64,000 nucleotides of DNA from Nioella nitratireducens (GCF_001879715.1 NZ_MNBW01000007.1:186001-250000); one strand, 5' to 3'; numbered from the stretch's first letter, positions 1-10,634 are shown. The notes: generated by a model from the sequence alone, not told the origin. Numbers and translations: made by a program.

Positions 1-1397
1 CGGCCGCCGACCAGTTCCGGCGTGATGTAGTAGCCGATGGACAGGATGAAGACGAGGATACACCCCGCACCGATCCCCGGCACCGACTGCGGGAAGTAGA
101 CCCGCCAAAATGCCGTCCAGTTCGTCGCGCCAAGCGATTTGGCGGCCCGGACATAGGTCGGCGGAATGGTTTGCATCACCGAGTAGAGCGGCAGGATCAT
201 GAACGGCAACAGGATATGCGTCATGGCGATGATCGTACCGGTCTGGTTGTTGATCAATTGCAATCGGTTGTCATCGGCGACAAGCCCGATCCACACCAGC
301 ACGTCGTTGATCACCCCTTGTTGCTGCAACAGAACCTTCCACGCCGACGTTCGCACCAAGAGCGATGTCCAGAACGGCAGAAGAACAAGGATCAACAGCA
401 GGTTCGACACCCGCGTCGGCAGATTTGCCAGCAGGAAGGCGATGGGGTAGCCCAACAGGACGCAACTGCCCATGATGACCATCGACATGAACAGCGTGCG
501 TTCAAAGAGGGTGACGTAGATGCGCCGGTCCTCGGGCTGCGCGCTGACGCCATCGGCGGTCAACTGCATGTCGATCGCGGTCAGGAAGTAGCCGGGCGTG
601 TAGCTGGGCGAATAGACCTTGATGGTTTCCATCACCGTCGGGTCCAGCCAGTCCTCGTCCATATCCGCGAACTGGTCGCGCAGCGACACGGACTCGAAAC
701 CGGCGACTGCATCGGCGGCCGTCGAAAGCAGGGCATTGCTGCCAGAATAGCCAGTGTTGCTGAGGTCACGATATAGCGCCGTGAAAACGAAATCCTCGAT
801 GTCTTCCTCGGCGGGAACGTCATCGTTCGCGTCGATGGTGATATGAATCCAGGTGTCGAAGGCATCCGACGTTTCCGGCAATGCGGCGCGAATGGCGTCG
901 TCGTCCATCAGGCCGGTCCAGGTTTCATACTCGGCCCAGGCCGGGTCCAGCGCGGTGAACTGATCGGTGTAGATATCGGTGTCGAAACGTCCCACACCCC
1001 GACCCGCACGGCGGAACATCGAGGACACGCCGGTCAGCTCGTAGTTCAGTCGGCTGCCGACGCGGCTGTGGTTGCGGAACTCGGCCGCTTCGAAAATGTC
1101 ATAGTAGAGCGCGGCGTAGACGTCTTCGCCCGGCGCCTCGTCCGTGTTCGTCCACGTATCCAGCGCGACGACCGTGCGCGGCAGCGTATCGCGGACGATC
1201 TGGTTTTCCACCGAGCGGAACAACATGTCCGCGATCGGGGCGATGAATGTGATGAGAATAAAGATCAGGAGCGGCGCGATCAGCAAGAGCGCCCGGATCT
1301 TCTGGGCCCGAAGCGCGCGGTTGAGGCTCGCTTTCAGGGGGCGCCCGTCCGCGGCCAACACAGGGCCGGAGGGCGTTTGTGCCGTGTTGTCGGTCAT
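1..1397 (-). CDS. ABC transporter permease, polyamine type (partial)
   Basis: Inner-membrane permease of a spermidine/putrescine-type ABC importer. The start lies inside the window (ATG at 1397) and the 3' end runs off the left edge, leaving about 465 codons. A first hydrophobic helix (about residues 32-55) is followed by a long hydrophilic stretch of some 230 residues, then further membrane helices. The EAA loop that docks on the ATPase is visible near the edge (AAKSLGATNWTAFWRVYFPQ). The start overlaps the stop of the DUF1330 gene as ATGA, so it is translationally coupled. The binding protein and ATPase lie upstream in the same operon, and a second permease is expected beyond the edge. The family is clear; the substrate (polyamine or related) is inferred. 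Confidence 0.85.
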   Translation of the reverse strand, partial: MTDNTAQTPSGPVLAADGRPLKASLNRALRAQKIRALLLIAPLLIFILITFIAPIADMLFRSVENQIVRDTLPRTVVALDTWTNTDEAPGEDVYAALYYDIFEAAEFRNHSRVGSRLNYELTGVSSMFRRAGRGVGRFDTDIYTDQFTALDPAWAEYETWTGLMDDDAIRAALPETSDAFDTWIHITIDANDDVPAEEDIEDFVFTALYRDLSNTGYSGSNALLSTAADAVAGFESVSLRDQFADMDEDWLDPTVMETIKVYSPSYTPGYFLTAIDMQLTADGVSAQPEDRRIYVTLFERTLFMSMVIMGSCVLLGYPIAFLLANLPTRVSNLLLILVLLPFWTSLLVRTSAWKVLLQQQGVINDVLVWIGLVADDNRLQLINNQTGTIIAMTHILLPFMILPLYSVMQTIPPTYVRAAKSLGATNWTAFWRVYFPQSVPGIGAGCILVFILSIGYYITPELVGG

Positions 1398-1684
1398 TCG
1401 TGGCCTTCCACTAGGATGATGACACTGTCCGCCGAGGCCCGGCGGATCTCGGCCACTTCCTGATAGTCTGGATCGTAATAGGCGGCTTTGGCGGCTTCGA
1501 AACTGGGAAACTCGATCACCACATGGCGATCGTGGGTTTCGCCTTCAGGCACTTCGGACGTGCCACCCCGAACGAGGAACTTGGCTCCAAGCCGTTCAAG
1601 GATGGGTGTATCTCGGCGGATGTATTCCGGGTAGCTTTCCGGGTCCGTCACGGTGATATGCCCGATGATATAGCCTTTGGGCAT
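1394..1684 (-). CDS. DUF1330 family protein
   Basis: Small (96 aa) ferredoxin-like fold protein of the DUF1330 family. It opens MPKGYIIGHITV and has the typical tail in which a Tyr-Asp-Pro-containing segment precedes the last strand. The chosen ATG at 1684 has AGGGAG about 6 bases upstream; an in-frame ATG two codons earlier would leave no room for that site. It sits between the substrate-binding protein and the permease and overlaps the permease start by ATGA. The family has no settled biochemical role. Its place in a polyamine-type operon hints at an accessory job in metabolising the imported compound, but nothing in the sequence proves it. Confidence 0.8.
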   Translation of the reverse strand: MPKGYIIGHITVTDPESYPEYIRRDTPILERLGAKFLVRGGTSEVPEGETHDRHVVIEFPSFEAAKAAYYDPDYQEVAEIRRASADSVIILVEGHE

Positions 1685-1721
1685 GGTCATCTCCCTGCCA
1701 GCGCCAGCCGTGTGAAGGGGT

Positions 1722-1747
1722 GGGTGGGCCACGAGACTGGCCCACCC
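1722..1747 (-). terminator. Intercistronic hairpin after the binding-protein gene
   Basis: A perfect 10-bp inverted repeat (GGGTGGGCCA / TGGCCCACCC, 6-base loop) lies 17 bases past the stop of the solute-binding protein and before the DUF1330 start. There is no T run, so it is better read as a transcript-stabilising or attenuating hairpin. That would let the binding protein be made in excess over the permeases. Confidence 0.6.
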
Positions 1748-1764
1748 GAACGTCGCCTAAAAGC

Positions 1765-2877
1765 TTACTGCGACAGCCACGCCTGGAAACGGGCGTCCAG
1801 ATCGTCGCGATAGTCTGCCCACCATTCGTAGTTGTAGAGAATGGTGCGCGTCGCGTTTGCCGGGTCGGTCGGCATGTGCGGACCCATCTCGATGCCCAGG
1901 TCGGCGTGGGTGCCAACCAGCGGAGCCGAGGAGGCGCGGGCCGGGCCGTACGAGATGTACTGGGCCTGGTCAGCCAGACGCTGGGTGTCGGTCGCGAAGC
2001 GAACGAAATCCAGAACGCGGGCAAGGCGATCTTCCGGCAGACCTTCGGGGATGATCCAACCGTCAAGGTCGAACACCTGTGCGTCCCACAGCATGGATAC
2101 CGGCTGGTCCTGCTCTTCGATCACGCTGAACAGACGACCGTTATAGGTCGAGCCGATCACCACTTCGCCATCGGCGAGCAGCTGCGGCGTGTCTGCACCG
2201 GCGGACCACCAGACAGTTTCGTCCTTGATGGTGTCGAGCATTGCAAAGGCTTGGTCGATGCCCTCTTCCGTCTCGAGCACGTCGTAGATGTCTTCCATCG
2301 CGACGCCCGAGCACAGCAGCGCCCATTCCATGTTGTTGATCGGACGACGCTCCAGCGACCGCTGACCGGGGAAGTTTTCCAGGTCAAACACGTCACAGAT
2401 GTTGTCCGGGGTGCGACCGTTCCACTCGGCCACATCGTTGCGATAGCCGAAGGTGGTGGAGTAAACGATCTGCGGAATGAAGCAATCGGACACCAGCAGG
2501 TCGCCGAAGTCTTCCGAGGCCGGGGTGCCGTCGGGCGCCGGGGCCAGAACTTCGTCGGCGTCGATTTCCATCGCCAGACCTTCGTCGCAGAGGCGGATGG
2601 CGTCAGAGGCCACGACGTCCACGAGATCCCAGGTGATGTTGCCAGCTTCGTTCATGGCGCGCAGACGGGCCACGGCCTCGTTCGAGCTTTCGTCCCAGAC
2701 GACACTGACGTCGGGATGCATTGCCATGTAGGGTTCGGCGTAGGCGCGCACCTGGCTGGTCTGGTATGCACCGCCCCAGCTGACGAGCGTCATGTCGTTT
2801 GCCATGTCCTGCGCCATTGCCATCGGAGCGGCAAGAACAGCCCCGCTGGTCAGCATGAGAACGCTTTTCAGTTTCAT
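1765..2877 (-). CDS. ABC transporter substrate-binding protein, polyamine type
   Basis: Periplasmic binding protein of 370 aa for the adjacent ABC importer. The start at 2877 is preceded by AGAGGAG and gives a clear Sec signal peptide (MKLKSVLMLTSGAVLAAPMAMA, cleaved after AMA), so a longer in-frame extension to 2964 is not needed. The mature part resembles PotD/PotF-like proteins: a lobe beginning with the LVSWGGAYQTSQ pattern, a DLVDVVASDA segment and a conserved QIVYSTTFGYR segment. It lies 65 bases downstream of the ATPase, and strong hairpins occur on both sides of the gene. The substrate is not readable from sequence; putrescine or spermidine is the family default. Confidence 0.85.
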   Translation of the reverse strand: MKLKSVLMLTSGAVLAAPMAMAQDMANDMTLVSWGGAYQTSQVRAYAEPYMAMHPDVSVVWDESSNEAVARLRAMNEAGNITWDLVDVVASDAIRLCDEGLAMEIDADEVLAPAPDGTPASEDFGDLLVSDCFIPQIVYSTTFGYRNDVAEWNGRTPDNICDVFDLENFPGQRSLERRPINNMEWALLCSGVAMEDIYDVLETEEGIDQAFAMLDTIKDETVWWSAGADTPQLLADGEVVIGSTYNGRLFSVIEEQDQPVSMLWDAQVFDLDGWIIPEGLPEDRLARVLDFVRFATDTQRLADQAQYISYGPARASSAPLVGTHADLGIEMGPHMPTDPANATRTILYNYEWWADYRDDLDARFQAWLSQ

Positions 2878-2913
2878 TATAGTCTCCTCTGTTGATCGTC
2901 TTTTGTTTGTGGC

Positions 2914-2936
2914 GGGCGCATGCGATGCACGCGCCC
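2914..2936 (-). terminator. Hairpin between the ATPase and binding-protein genes
   Basis: Inverted repeat GGGCGCATGC / GCACGCGCCC with a 3-base loop (9 of 10 pairs). It begins 6 bases beyond the ATPase stop and ends upstream of the ribosome binding site of the binding-protein gene. There is no T run. It probably acts as an RNA processing or stability element inside the operon. Confidence 0.5.
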
Positions 2937-2942
2937 TGCTGC

Positions 2943-4043
<1,101 letters not shown>

Positions 4044-4339
4044 ATCTCTTCCCTGTTGTCCGGCACCAAGGCCCCGGTTTTTATTTTGGCTCTTTCGGCC
4101 ATTCTTGATCCAGCTTCCGCGGAAACGGGCATTTCAAACGACGTTTGGCACCCGAAAACCGACATCAACCTGTTGTCTTCACTGTAAGCCCTAAGCCTTG
4201 AGCGTCCACCCCCCTCGTTAAATTTAGGTCAAAAGCCCTATTCGAAGCCAATCCTTAGGCAATGTGCTTACCTGTTTGCCCAAAATATGCCGTTCGCCGG
4301 AACTGCGCCAAATCAGCAACTCTGCTGGTCTTCGGACGA
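4044..4339 (-). promoter_or_regulatory. Intergenic region, presumed ABC-operon promoter
   Basis: A 296-bp gap between the ABC-operon start and the end of paaX, both on minus. It is locally AT-richer than the surrounding genes (for example around 4075-4090 and 4215-4290), as expected of a promoter. No convincing -35/-10 pair, operator palindrome or terminator could be fixed by eye, and no gene is seen in it. Confidence 0.4.
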
Positions 4340-5185
4340 TCACGACAATGCGGCTGACACCGAATCAGGGTCGGTCAGGGATGATTCGAGTCGGTTGAGC
4401 GTCGGCGAGGGAAGACGCGCCATCAGGCTGCAAAACAGCCCCCGGCATTTCGACCCCGGCCATCCGTCGGGAAAGAACCCCGCGGGCAGGTCCGGGTGGC
4501 GCAGCAGCAACCGCCGCCAGCAATGCACGACCAGCAGCCGCAGCGCCGCAGCTTCTGGCACCGACAGGCCGGTCGCGTCCGCGTCCAGCATTGCCACCAG
4601 CCGCGTGAAGTCCCGGTGCAACGCGTCATATTGCGCCAGCACGGGCGGCGGACAAACCTGCGCCCGCACCCAGTCGGGGCAGGCCCACCGGTCGGTTTCG
4701 ACGGCCATCAGCGCGCCGGTGTCACCGGGCATCGGCCCCGGCCCCATGGCCGCTTGCGGCCCGATCGACAGGTAGTCCCCCGTCAGCAGCGCCGCCTCCA
4801 ATTGCGCGCGCCCCGACATCTCGCCGGTCCCGGCCAGCAGCAGGTGCCAACGGTCAGGATAGCTGCGCACGGGGTCATAGATTCGCGGGCTGGCCTCGGC
4901 ACTCTGCGCCCGTCCATAGGGGGTCAATTCATGCAGGCTGCCGCGCCCGGCGCGCAGGCTCTCGATCCAGCCGTCCTTGCGCAACCTGTGCAGGGCGACC
5001 CGCATCGCTTCCGGCTTGACGCCCATCAGCCCCACCAGACGGGTCAGGGCGCTGCCGCTGATCCGCTCGCCCTCGGCCTGCGCCAGATCTCCGAAGATGG
5101 TGACAATCAATGACCAGACCCGGTGGCTTTCGCCCCGGGTCAAAATCTCTGCCGCATGGCGGTAAGTGTCACTTTCAGTCCCCAT
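4340..5185 (-). CDS. paaX: PaaX-family transcriptional regulator
   Basis: Repressor of the phenylacetate catabolon, of the family that responds to phenylacetyl-CoA. It is 281 aa. An N-terminal winged helix-turn-helix (LTRLVGLMGVKPEAMRVALH and the following RKDGWIES wing, about residues 45-80) is followed by the PaaX central and C-terminal domains. It is the last gene of the minus operon, 45 bases after paaZ. The catabolon also holds a TetR-type PaaR gene (11949-12545), so two regulators of different families may act on it. Family assignment is firm; its effector and targets here are inferred. Confidence 0.88.
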   Translation of the reverse strand: MGTESDTYRHAAEILTRGESHRVWSLIVTIFGDLAQAEGERISGSALTRLVGLMGVKPEAMRVALHRLRKDGWIESLRAGRGSLHELTPYGRAQSAEASPRIYDPVRSYPDRWHLLLAGTGEMSGRAQLEAALLTGDYLSIGPQAAMGPGPMPGDTGALMAVETDRWACPDWVRAQVCPPPVLAQYDALHRDFTRLVAMLDADATGLSVPEAAALRLLVVHCWRRLLLRHPDLPAGFFPDGWPGSKCRGLFCSLMARLPSPTLNRLESSLTDPDSVSAALS

Positions 5186-5230
5186 CGGCAGGGACTATAG
5201 GCCCCTGCCCGGCGGGATGCCAGCCGTGGC

Positions 5231-7258
5231 TCAGAACGCGTTCATGGTCAGCAGGTCGTATTCCGCCACCAATTCATCGTTCTGGTTGGTCAGCGTCACA
5301 TGCCAGCGCACCTCGCCATACTCCTCGTTGCGCTTGGTCTTGGTCTTGACCGTCAGCCGCACCTTGATGGAGTCCCCGGCCTGCACCGGCTTCATGAACC
5401 GCAGCCCATCGAGACCCGTGTTGGCCAGCACCGGCCCCTCGTTCGGCTCGACGAACATGCCCGCCGCGAAGGACAGCAGCAGATAGCCATGCGCCACGCG
5501 GCCGGGAAAGAACGGATTCCGAGCCGCGGCGTCCTCATCCATATGCGCGTAGAAAGTGTCGCCGGTGAACTTGGCGAAATGCTCGATATCGTCCAGCGTG
5601 ATGGTACGCGGTGCAGTATAAAGCGTCTCGCCAATCGCCAACGCGCCGAAGCGCCGGGTGAACGGATGCGTCGGGCCTTCGATCTCTTTCGCGCCCGGCA
5701 CCCATGTGCCGCCGATGGCCGACAGCATCTGGGGGCTGCCCTGAATGGCGGTGCGCTGCATGTAGTGCATCACCCCCCGCACGCCGCCCAGTTCCTCGCC
5801 GCCACCGGCGCGGCCGGGGCCACCATGCACCATATGCGGCAAGGGCGAACCATGCCCCGTGCTTTCCTTCATCGAGTCACGGTCATTGATATAGATCCGA
5901 CCGTGGAAAGCTCCTGCCCCCAGAACGACCTCGCGCGCCACGGCGGGATCATGGGTGATGAGCGAGGCGACAAGGCTGCCCTGCCCCTTGTTCGCCAGTG
6001 CAACCGCATGGGCCATATCGCGATACCCCATGACCGTGGACACGGGGCCAAACGCCTCTGTGTCATGCACCCGCTCCGCCGCGTCCGGGTCGGCGCAATG
6101 AAACAGCATCGGCGGAAGGAACGCGCCCTTGTCAGCATCCGCACCCCGAACCTCGAACGCATCGGGATCGCCAAAGACCCGCTCGGCCTCGGCCCCGATC
6201 AGCTTGATCTTCTCCAGCACATCGGCCTTTTGCGCGGCGCTGACCAGCGCGCCCATGCGGGTCGACTCCGCGCGCGGGTCGCCGATCACGGTCTTGGCCA
6301 GCCGCGCCGACAGTGCCTCGATCACCGCTTGTTCGCGCCCCTGCGGCACCAGGATGCGGCGAATGGCGGTGCATTTCTGCCCCGCTTTCGCGGTCATCTC
6401 GCGGCTGACTTCCTTGACGAAGAGGTCGAATTCCGGCGTGCCCGGCGCTGCATCGGGGCCAAGGATCGACGCGTTGAGGCTGTCCTGCTCGGCAACGAAG
6501 CGCACCGAGTTGCGCATGATATTGTCGTTAGACCGAAGCGCCTGCGCCGTCGCCGCGGAACCGGTAAAGCTGACGACGTCCTGGCACGTCAGCCGGTCGA
6601 GCATATCGCCCACGCCGCCCGCCACGAATTGCAGCGCGCCGTCGGGCAGGATGCCACTCTCCAGCATGATCTTCACGGCCAGCTCGGTGACATAGCAGGT
6701 TGCGGTCGCCGGTTTCACGATCGCGGGCACCCCTGCCAGCAGCGTCGGCGCCAGTTTTTCCAGCATCCCCCAGACCGGGAAGTTGAAGGCATTGATATGC
6801 ACCGCAACACCCTGCAACGGCGTGCAGACATGCTGGCCCAGAAAAGCGCCCGTGCGGCTGAGCTGCTCTACCTCGCCATCCAGATAGACATGCCCGTCGG
6901 GCATTTCTCGCCGCCCCTTCGAGGCGAAGACGAACATGGTGCCGATGCCGCCGTCGATGTCGATCAGGTGGTCGCTCTGGGTGGCCCCGGTGTTGAAACT
7001 CAGGTCGTAGAGCGCGTCCTTGTGCTTGCCCAGGTCCATCGCCAGCGCCTTCAGCATTCGCGCCCGGTCGTGGAACGTCATCTTGCGAAGCGCCGGGCCC
7101 CCAACATTGCGGGCGTGATCCAGCATCTCCTGCACCGGCAGCGCCGCCCCCGCTCGCGCCATCGGCTCCCCAGTCACTGCGCTTGCGATCATGCGGGCGC
7201 TCTCATCGGGGGCGATCCACGCGCCAGCCGCGAAACTCCTGATGTCCAGCAGGCTCAT
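5231..7258 (-). CDS. paaZ: Bifunctional oxepin-CoA hydrolase / semialdehyde dehydrogenase PaaZ
   Basis: Opens the oxepin-CoA ring and oxidises the resulting semialdehyde in phenylacetate breakdown. It is 675 aa, close to the usual 681. The N-terminal aldehyde dehydrogenase domain (about residues 1-520) has its catalytic Cys near 296 in [10 protein letters not shown] and the SFTGSAAT nucleotide motif. The C-terminal MaoC-like hydratase domain (about 530-675) has the [15 protein letters not shown] segment with its Asp/His pair. The start at 7258 overlaps the upstream stop as ATGA. Both active sites look intact, so it should perform both steps. Confidence 0.95.
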   Translation of the reverse strand: MSLLDIRSFAAGAWIAPDESARMIASAVTGEPMARAGAALPVQEMLDHARNVGGPALRKMTFHDRARMLKALAMDLGKHKDALYDLSFNTGATQSDHLIDIDGGIGTMFVFASKGRREMPDGHVYLDGEVEQLSRTGAFLGQHVCTPLQGVAVHINAFNFPVWGMLEKLAPTLLAGVPAIVKPATATCYVTELAVKIMLESGILPDGALQFVAGGVGDMLDRLTCQDVVSFTGSAATAQALRSNDNIMRNSVRFVAEQDSLNASILGPDAAPGTPEFDLFVKEVSREMTAKAGQKCTAIRRILVPQGREQAVIEALSARLAKTVIGDPRAESTRMGALVSAAQKADVLEKIKLIGAEAERVFGDPDAFEVRGADADKGAFLPPMLFHCADPDAAERVHDTEAFGPVSTVMGYRDMAHAVALANKGQGSLVASLITHDPAVAREVVLGAGAFHGRIYINDRDSMKESTGHGSPLPHMVHGGPGRAGGGEELGGVRGVMHYMQRTAIQGSPQMLSAIGGTWVPGAKEIEGPTHPFTRRFGALAIGETLYTAPRTITLDDIEHFAKFTGDTFYAHMDEDAAARNPFFPGRVAHGYLLLSFAAGMFVEPNEGPVLANTGLDGLRFMKPVQAGDSIKVRLTVKTKTKRNEEYGEVRWHVTLTNQNDELVAEYDLLTMNAF

Positions 7259-9306
7259 TTCATCTCTCCTTCCAGTGCGTCGGTCAGGCGGTTGGCAAGG
7301 CCCCAACTCTCCGGGCTTTCCTCGGCCACCGTCTGCATCGTGCGGGCAACATTTTCCCACCCGATCTGACCGGCGTAATGCATCGGCCCGCCCCGCCAGC
7401 GCGGGAAGCCGTAGCCGTAATGCTTGACCATATCGACCGCCGCGTCGTCCTCGGCGATCCCTTCTTCCACGATCCGCGCGCCCTCGTTGGCATACACCGC
7501 CAACAGCCGGTCGCGGATCTCGTCCTCGGTAAAGTCGCGCCGCGTGATCCCGCGCGCGGCGGAATAGTCGACGATCATCTGTTCAACCTCGGGGTCGCGC
7601 TCTGGCCTGCGGTCCCCGTCGGCATAGGCATACCAGCCCTTGCCCGACCGTTGCCCCAACCGCCCTTGTTCGCACAGGGTGTCGGCGATGGCTTCATACC
7701 TTTCCCTGGGGTCACGCGTCGCCGCCTGCCGCTTGCGGTTGGCCCACGCGATTTGCAGCCCCGTCAGGTCTTGCAATTCGAATGGCCCCATCGGCATTCC
7801 GAACCCGCGCATCGCCGCGTCCACCTGATGCGGCAAGGCACCATCGGCCAGCAGGTATTCCGCCTCGCGCCGATAGGCGGACAGCATCCGATTTCCGACA
7901 AACCCGTCACAAATTTCCGACAGAACCGTCACTTTTTTCAGCCGCCGCCCGAGCGCGAAGCCCGTGGCCAGCACGTCCGGGTCGGTCCGTGGCGTGTTCA
8001 CCACCTCGACCAGCTTCATGATATGCGCGGGCGAGAAGAAGTGCAGACCAAGGCAGCGCGACTTGTTCGGCACATCGGCGAAAATCTCGCGCGGGTCGAG
8101 GTAAGAGGTGTTGGTTGCCAGAATGGCCTCGGGCGACAGGTTTCCCGCCAGCGCGGCAAAGACCTCTTGCTTGACTTTCAGGTTCTCGAACACCGCTTCA
8201 ATGGCCAGATCAGCCCCGCTGGCAGCGGCGTAACTATCCACCGCCTGAAAGGCCGAAATCCGCGCATTATACTGATCTTGAGTTATTTTTCCGCGCGACA
8301 GCGCCCCGCCAACAAGACCTTCGACACGGATTTGCGCTGCTTCGGCCTCGTCATGGGTGCGCTCGATCAGCGTCACCTGCAAGCCCGCGCCAAGGCAAGC
8401 GGTGGCGATCCCCGCCCCCATCAACCCGCCGCCCACGACGGCCACATGTTTGACGTCGCGCGGGGTCGCGCCCGCGATGGCCCTGGGGCGGGCAACCTGA
8501 CGCTCGGCAAAGAACGCATAGCGCAGCGCCCGAGATTCCGCCCCGGCCCGCATCTCCAGATGCCGCGCGCGTTCCTTTGCCTGGCCGTCCGCAAAGGGCA
8601 GCGCAACCCATTGCAATGCTTCAAGATTCAAGAGCGGAGCCTGCTGCCCCTTTGCCTTTTTTGCGATGGCCTCCCGCGCCGCTGCAAAGGCCTCGGCACT
8701 CAACGCGCGGACGTCCCGCGCGCTGACGGCCACGGGCCGCTCCGGCACATTGGCAGCGAATGCACGCGCGGCCGCCTCCAGATCGCCCTCGATCCGGTCC
8801 ACGCCACCCAGCGGCAGCAGATCCTCAGCCGTATACATCCGGCCATTGCAGGCCATTTCGATGGCGGCTTCCATGCCTACCAGACGCGGCGCGCGCTGTG
8901 TGCCGCCTGCGCCGGGGATCAGCCCGACGTTGACTTCCGGCAGACCGACCCGTGTGCTGGGGGCCGCAAAACGCCACGCACAGCCCATGGCAATCTCGAA
9001 CCCACCGCCCAGAACCGTGCCGTGCAACAGCGCAAGAAACGGCACCTCGCTGTCTTCGATCATCTGCACCACGTCGGGCAGGTGCGGCAGCAGTGCGGGA
9101 CCGTCAAATTCCGACATGTCGCCCCCCGCGACAAAGGTCTTTCCGGCACATTTGAGCACCGCCAGACGCGCGCCCTTGACCGCCTCAACCGCCGATTCCA
9201 ACCCGGCCCGCACCGCCTGCGAGGTGGCGTTCACCGGCGGGTTGTCGATGATCACCCAGGCAATATCCCCGTCTTTCCAGACTGTTACCGGAGAGTTTGC
9301 GGTCAT
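7255..9306 (-). CDS. Enoyl-CoA hydratase / 3-hydroxyacyl-CoA dehydrogenase fusion
   Basis: FadB-like two-domain enzyme of 683 aa. The N-terminal crotonase domain (about 1-190) has the oxyanion segment HGTVLGGGFEIAMGC. It is followed by a 3-hydroxyacyl-CoA dehydrogenase with the NAD motif VGGGLMGAG and a catalytic His in LHFFSPAHIM. GGGAGG precedes the ATG at 9306. It heads the operon with paaZ and paaX and diverges from paaG. No separate paaF or paaH is present, so this fusion most likely performs both 2,3-dehydroadipyl-CoA hydration and 3-hydroxyadipyl-CoA oxidation. That role is inferred from context; a general beta-oxidation role is the alternative. Confidence 0.9.
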   Translation of the reverse strand: MTANSPVTVWKDGDIAWVIIDNPPVNATSQAVRAGLESAVEAVKGARLAVLKCAGKTFVAGGDMSEFDGPALLPHLPDVVQMIEDSEVPFLALLHGTVLGGGFEIAMGCAWRFAAPSTRVGLPEVNVGLIPGAGGTQRAPRLVGMEAAIEMACNGRMYTAEDLLPLGGVDRIEGDLEAAARAFAANVPERPVAVSARDVRALSAEAFAAAREAIAKKAKGQQAPLLNLEALQWVALPFADGQAKERARHLEMRAGAESRALRYAFFAERQVARPRAIAGATPRDVKHVAVVGGGLMGAGIATACLGAGLQVTLIERTHDEAEAAQIRVEGLVGGALSRGKITQDQYNARISAFQAVDSYAAASGADLAIEAVFENLKVKQEVFAALAGNLSPEAILATNTSYLDPREIFADVPNKSRCLGLHFFSPAHIMKLVEVVNTPRTDPDVLATGFALGRRLKKVTVLSEICDGFVGNRMLSAYRREAEYLLADGALPHQVDAAMRGFGMPMGPFELQDLTGLQIAWANRKRQAATRDPRERYEAIADTLCEQGRLGQRSGKGWYAYADGDRRPERDPEVEQMIVDYSAARGITRRDFTEDEIRDRLLAVYANEGARIVEEGIAEDDAAVDMVKHYGYGFPRWRGGPMHYAGQIGWENVARTMQTVAEESPESWGLANRLTDALEGEMK

Positions 9307-9349
9307 GTTGTCCTCCCATTCGTCGCGGTGTTTCGAGAATTTATTGACC

Positions 9350-9361
9350 AACCGTTCGGTT
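9350..9361. promoter_or_regulatory. Candidate PaaR operator in the divergent paa promoter
   Basis: Palindrome AACCGTTCGGTT in the 94-bp region between the divergent hydratase/dehydrogenase and paaG genes. It matches the same RACCGNNYGGTY pattern as the site at 20107-20118 before paaJ. TetR-type PaaR regulators are known to bind ACCG/CGGT palindromes of this kind. One bound site could control both flanking operons. Confidence 0.6.
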
Positions 9362-9400
9362 TATGCAAGAGATTCCTCAACGAGGAGGATCAAGACCCCG

Positions 9401-10186
9401 ATGAGCGACACCATTCTTGTGACGGATCACGGCGACTGGCGCGAAATCACGCTCAACCGCCCCGACCGGCTGAACAGTTTCAACGAAGAGATGCACCTTG
9501 CCCTGCGTGCGGCGCTGACCGAGGCGTGCGACAGCGGCGCTCGGGCAATCCTGCTGACGGGGGCGGGCCGTGGCTTCTGCGCCGGGCAAGATCTGGGCGA
9601 CCGTGATCCGTCGAAAATGGACGGCCCGCCCGATCTGGGCCATACGGTGCGCAGTTTTTACGCGCCGCTGGTGCGGCTGATCCGCGACATGCGCCTGCCG
9701 GTGATCTGCGCGGTGAACGGCGTCGCCGCCGGGGCGGGCGCCAGTCTTGCCATGGCCTGCGACATCGTGCTGGCCGCGGACAGCGCCAAATTCATCCAGG
9801 CCTTCAGCAAGGTGGGGCTTGTGCCCGATACCGGCGGCAGTTGGCACCTGCCCCGCCTGCTTGGCGAAGCGCGGGCCAAGGGCCTTGCCATGACGGCCGA
9901 ACCGCTGCCTGCGAAAAAGGCCGAAGACTGGGGCCTGATCTGGCGCGCCTATCCCGATGAGACCTTGCTCGAAGAGGCCCGCGCCCTCGCCGCCCGCCTC
10001 GCCGCAGGCCCGACGCTTGGCCTTGGCCTGACCAAGCACTGCATTCACGAGGCCGCAACGAACAATCTTTCCGATCAGCTCGACATCGAAGCCGACGCGA
10101 TGAAGACCTGCGGCGAAAGCGCGGATTATGCCGAAGGCGTCACCGCCTTCATGGAAAAACGATCCGCTGTTTTCAAAGGAAAATAA
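9401..10186 (+). CDS. paaG: Epoxyphenylacetyl-CoA isomerase PaaG
   Basis: Crotonase-fold enzyme (261 aa) that isomerises ring-1,2-epoxyphenylacetyl-CoA to oxepin-CoA and also serves later double-bond isomerisation. It shows the crotonase oxyanion motifs AGRGFCAGQDLGD and CAVNGVAAGAGASLAMACD. The Asp in VGLVPDTGGSWHLPR fits the PaaG acid residue. The start at 9401 has a strong GAGGAGG upstream. The frame is open further upstream, but that part overlaps the divergent gene and is not coding. It heads the paaG-I-K-R operon with 2 bases to paaI. Confidence 0.93.
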   Translation: MSDTILVTDHGDWREITLNRPDRLNSFNEEMHLALRAALTEACDSGARAILLTGAGRGFCAGQDLGDRDPSKMDGPPDLGHTVRSFYAPLVRLIRDMRLPVICAVNGVAAGAGASLAMACDIVLAADSAKFIQAFSKVGLVPDTGGSWHLPRLLGEARAKGLAMTAEPLPAKKAEDWGLIWRAYPDETLLEEARALAARLAAGPTLGLGLTKHCIHEAATNNLSDQLDIEADAMKTCGESADYAEGVTAFMEKRSAVFKGK

Positions 10187-10188
10187 CC

Positions 10189-10614
10189 ATGGACGCACAG
10201 ACCCGCGCACAGCGCAGCGCCGACGCCATGTGGTCCGATGACCATGCCGCAAAATGGCTGGGGCTTGAGATCGTCTCGATTTCCGAAGGCCACGCCACAC
10301 TGGCCATGACCGTGGAACCGCACCATGCCAACGGCCATGCCATCTGCCATGGCGGCATCACCTTTGCACTGGCCGACACCGCCTTTGCCTATGCCTGCAA
10401 CAGCCGCAACCAGCGGACCGTCGCGCAGGCGAATGCCATTACCTATATCGCCCCCGGCCGTGTCGGCGACCGGCTGACGGCCACGGCGCGAGAGATCAGC
10501 CTGACCGGGCGCAGCGGCATCTATGACGTCACTGTCACAACACAAGACGGCACCGTGATCGCAGAATTCCGGGGCAATTCCCGCGCGATCAAAGGCCAGC
10601 TTTTTGACGAATAA
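10189..10614 (+). CDS. paaI: Hydroxyphenylacetyl-CoA thioesterase PaaI
   Basis: Hot-dog-fold thioesterase of 141 aa, thought to rescue CoA from dead-end hydroxylated intermediates of the pathway. The PaaI signature is present: ANGHAICHGGITFALADTAF, with the catalytic Asp in ALAD and the conserved HGG. Its length equals the family norm. It sits 2 bases after paaG and 20 bases before paaK with no internal promoter evident. Confidence 0.92.
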   Translation: MDAQTRAQRSADAMWSDDHAAKWLGLEIVSISEGHATLAMTVEPHHANGHAICHGGITFALADTAFAYACNSRNQRTVAQANAITYIAPGRVGDRLTATAREISLTGRSGIYDVTVTTQDGTVIAEFRGNSRAIKGQLFDE

Positions 10615-10634
10615 CCCCCGGTGAGGAGGACACC

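Noticed and set aside
5300-9606. Two open frames of about 700 codons on plus opposite paaZ and the hydratase/dehydrogenase fusion
   Set aside because: They mirror the high-GC codon pattern of the real minus-strand genes and have His/Arg-rich low-complexity content without any domain.
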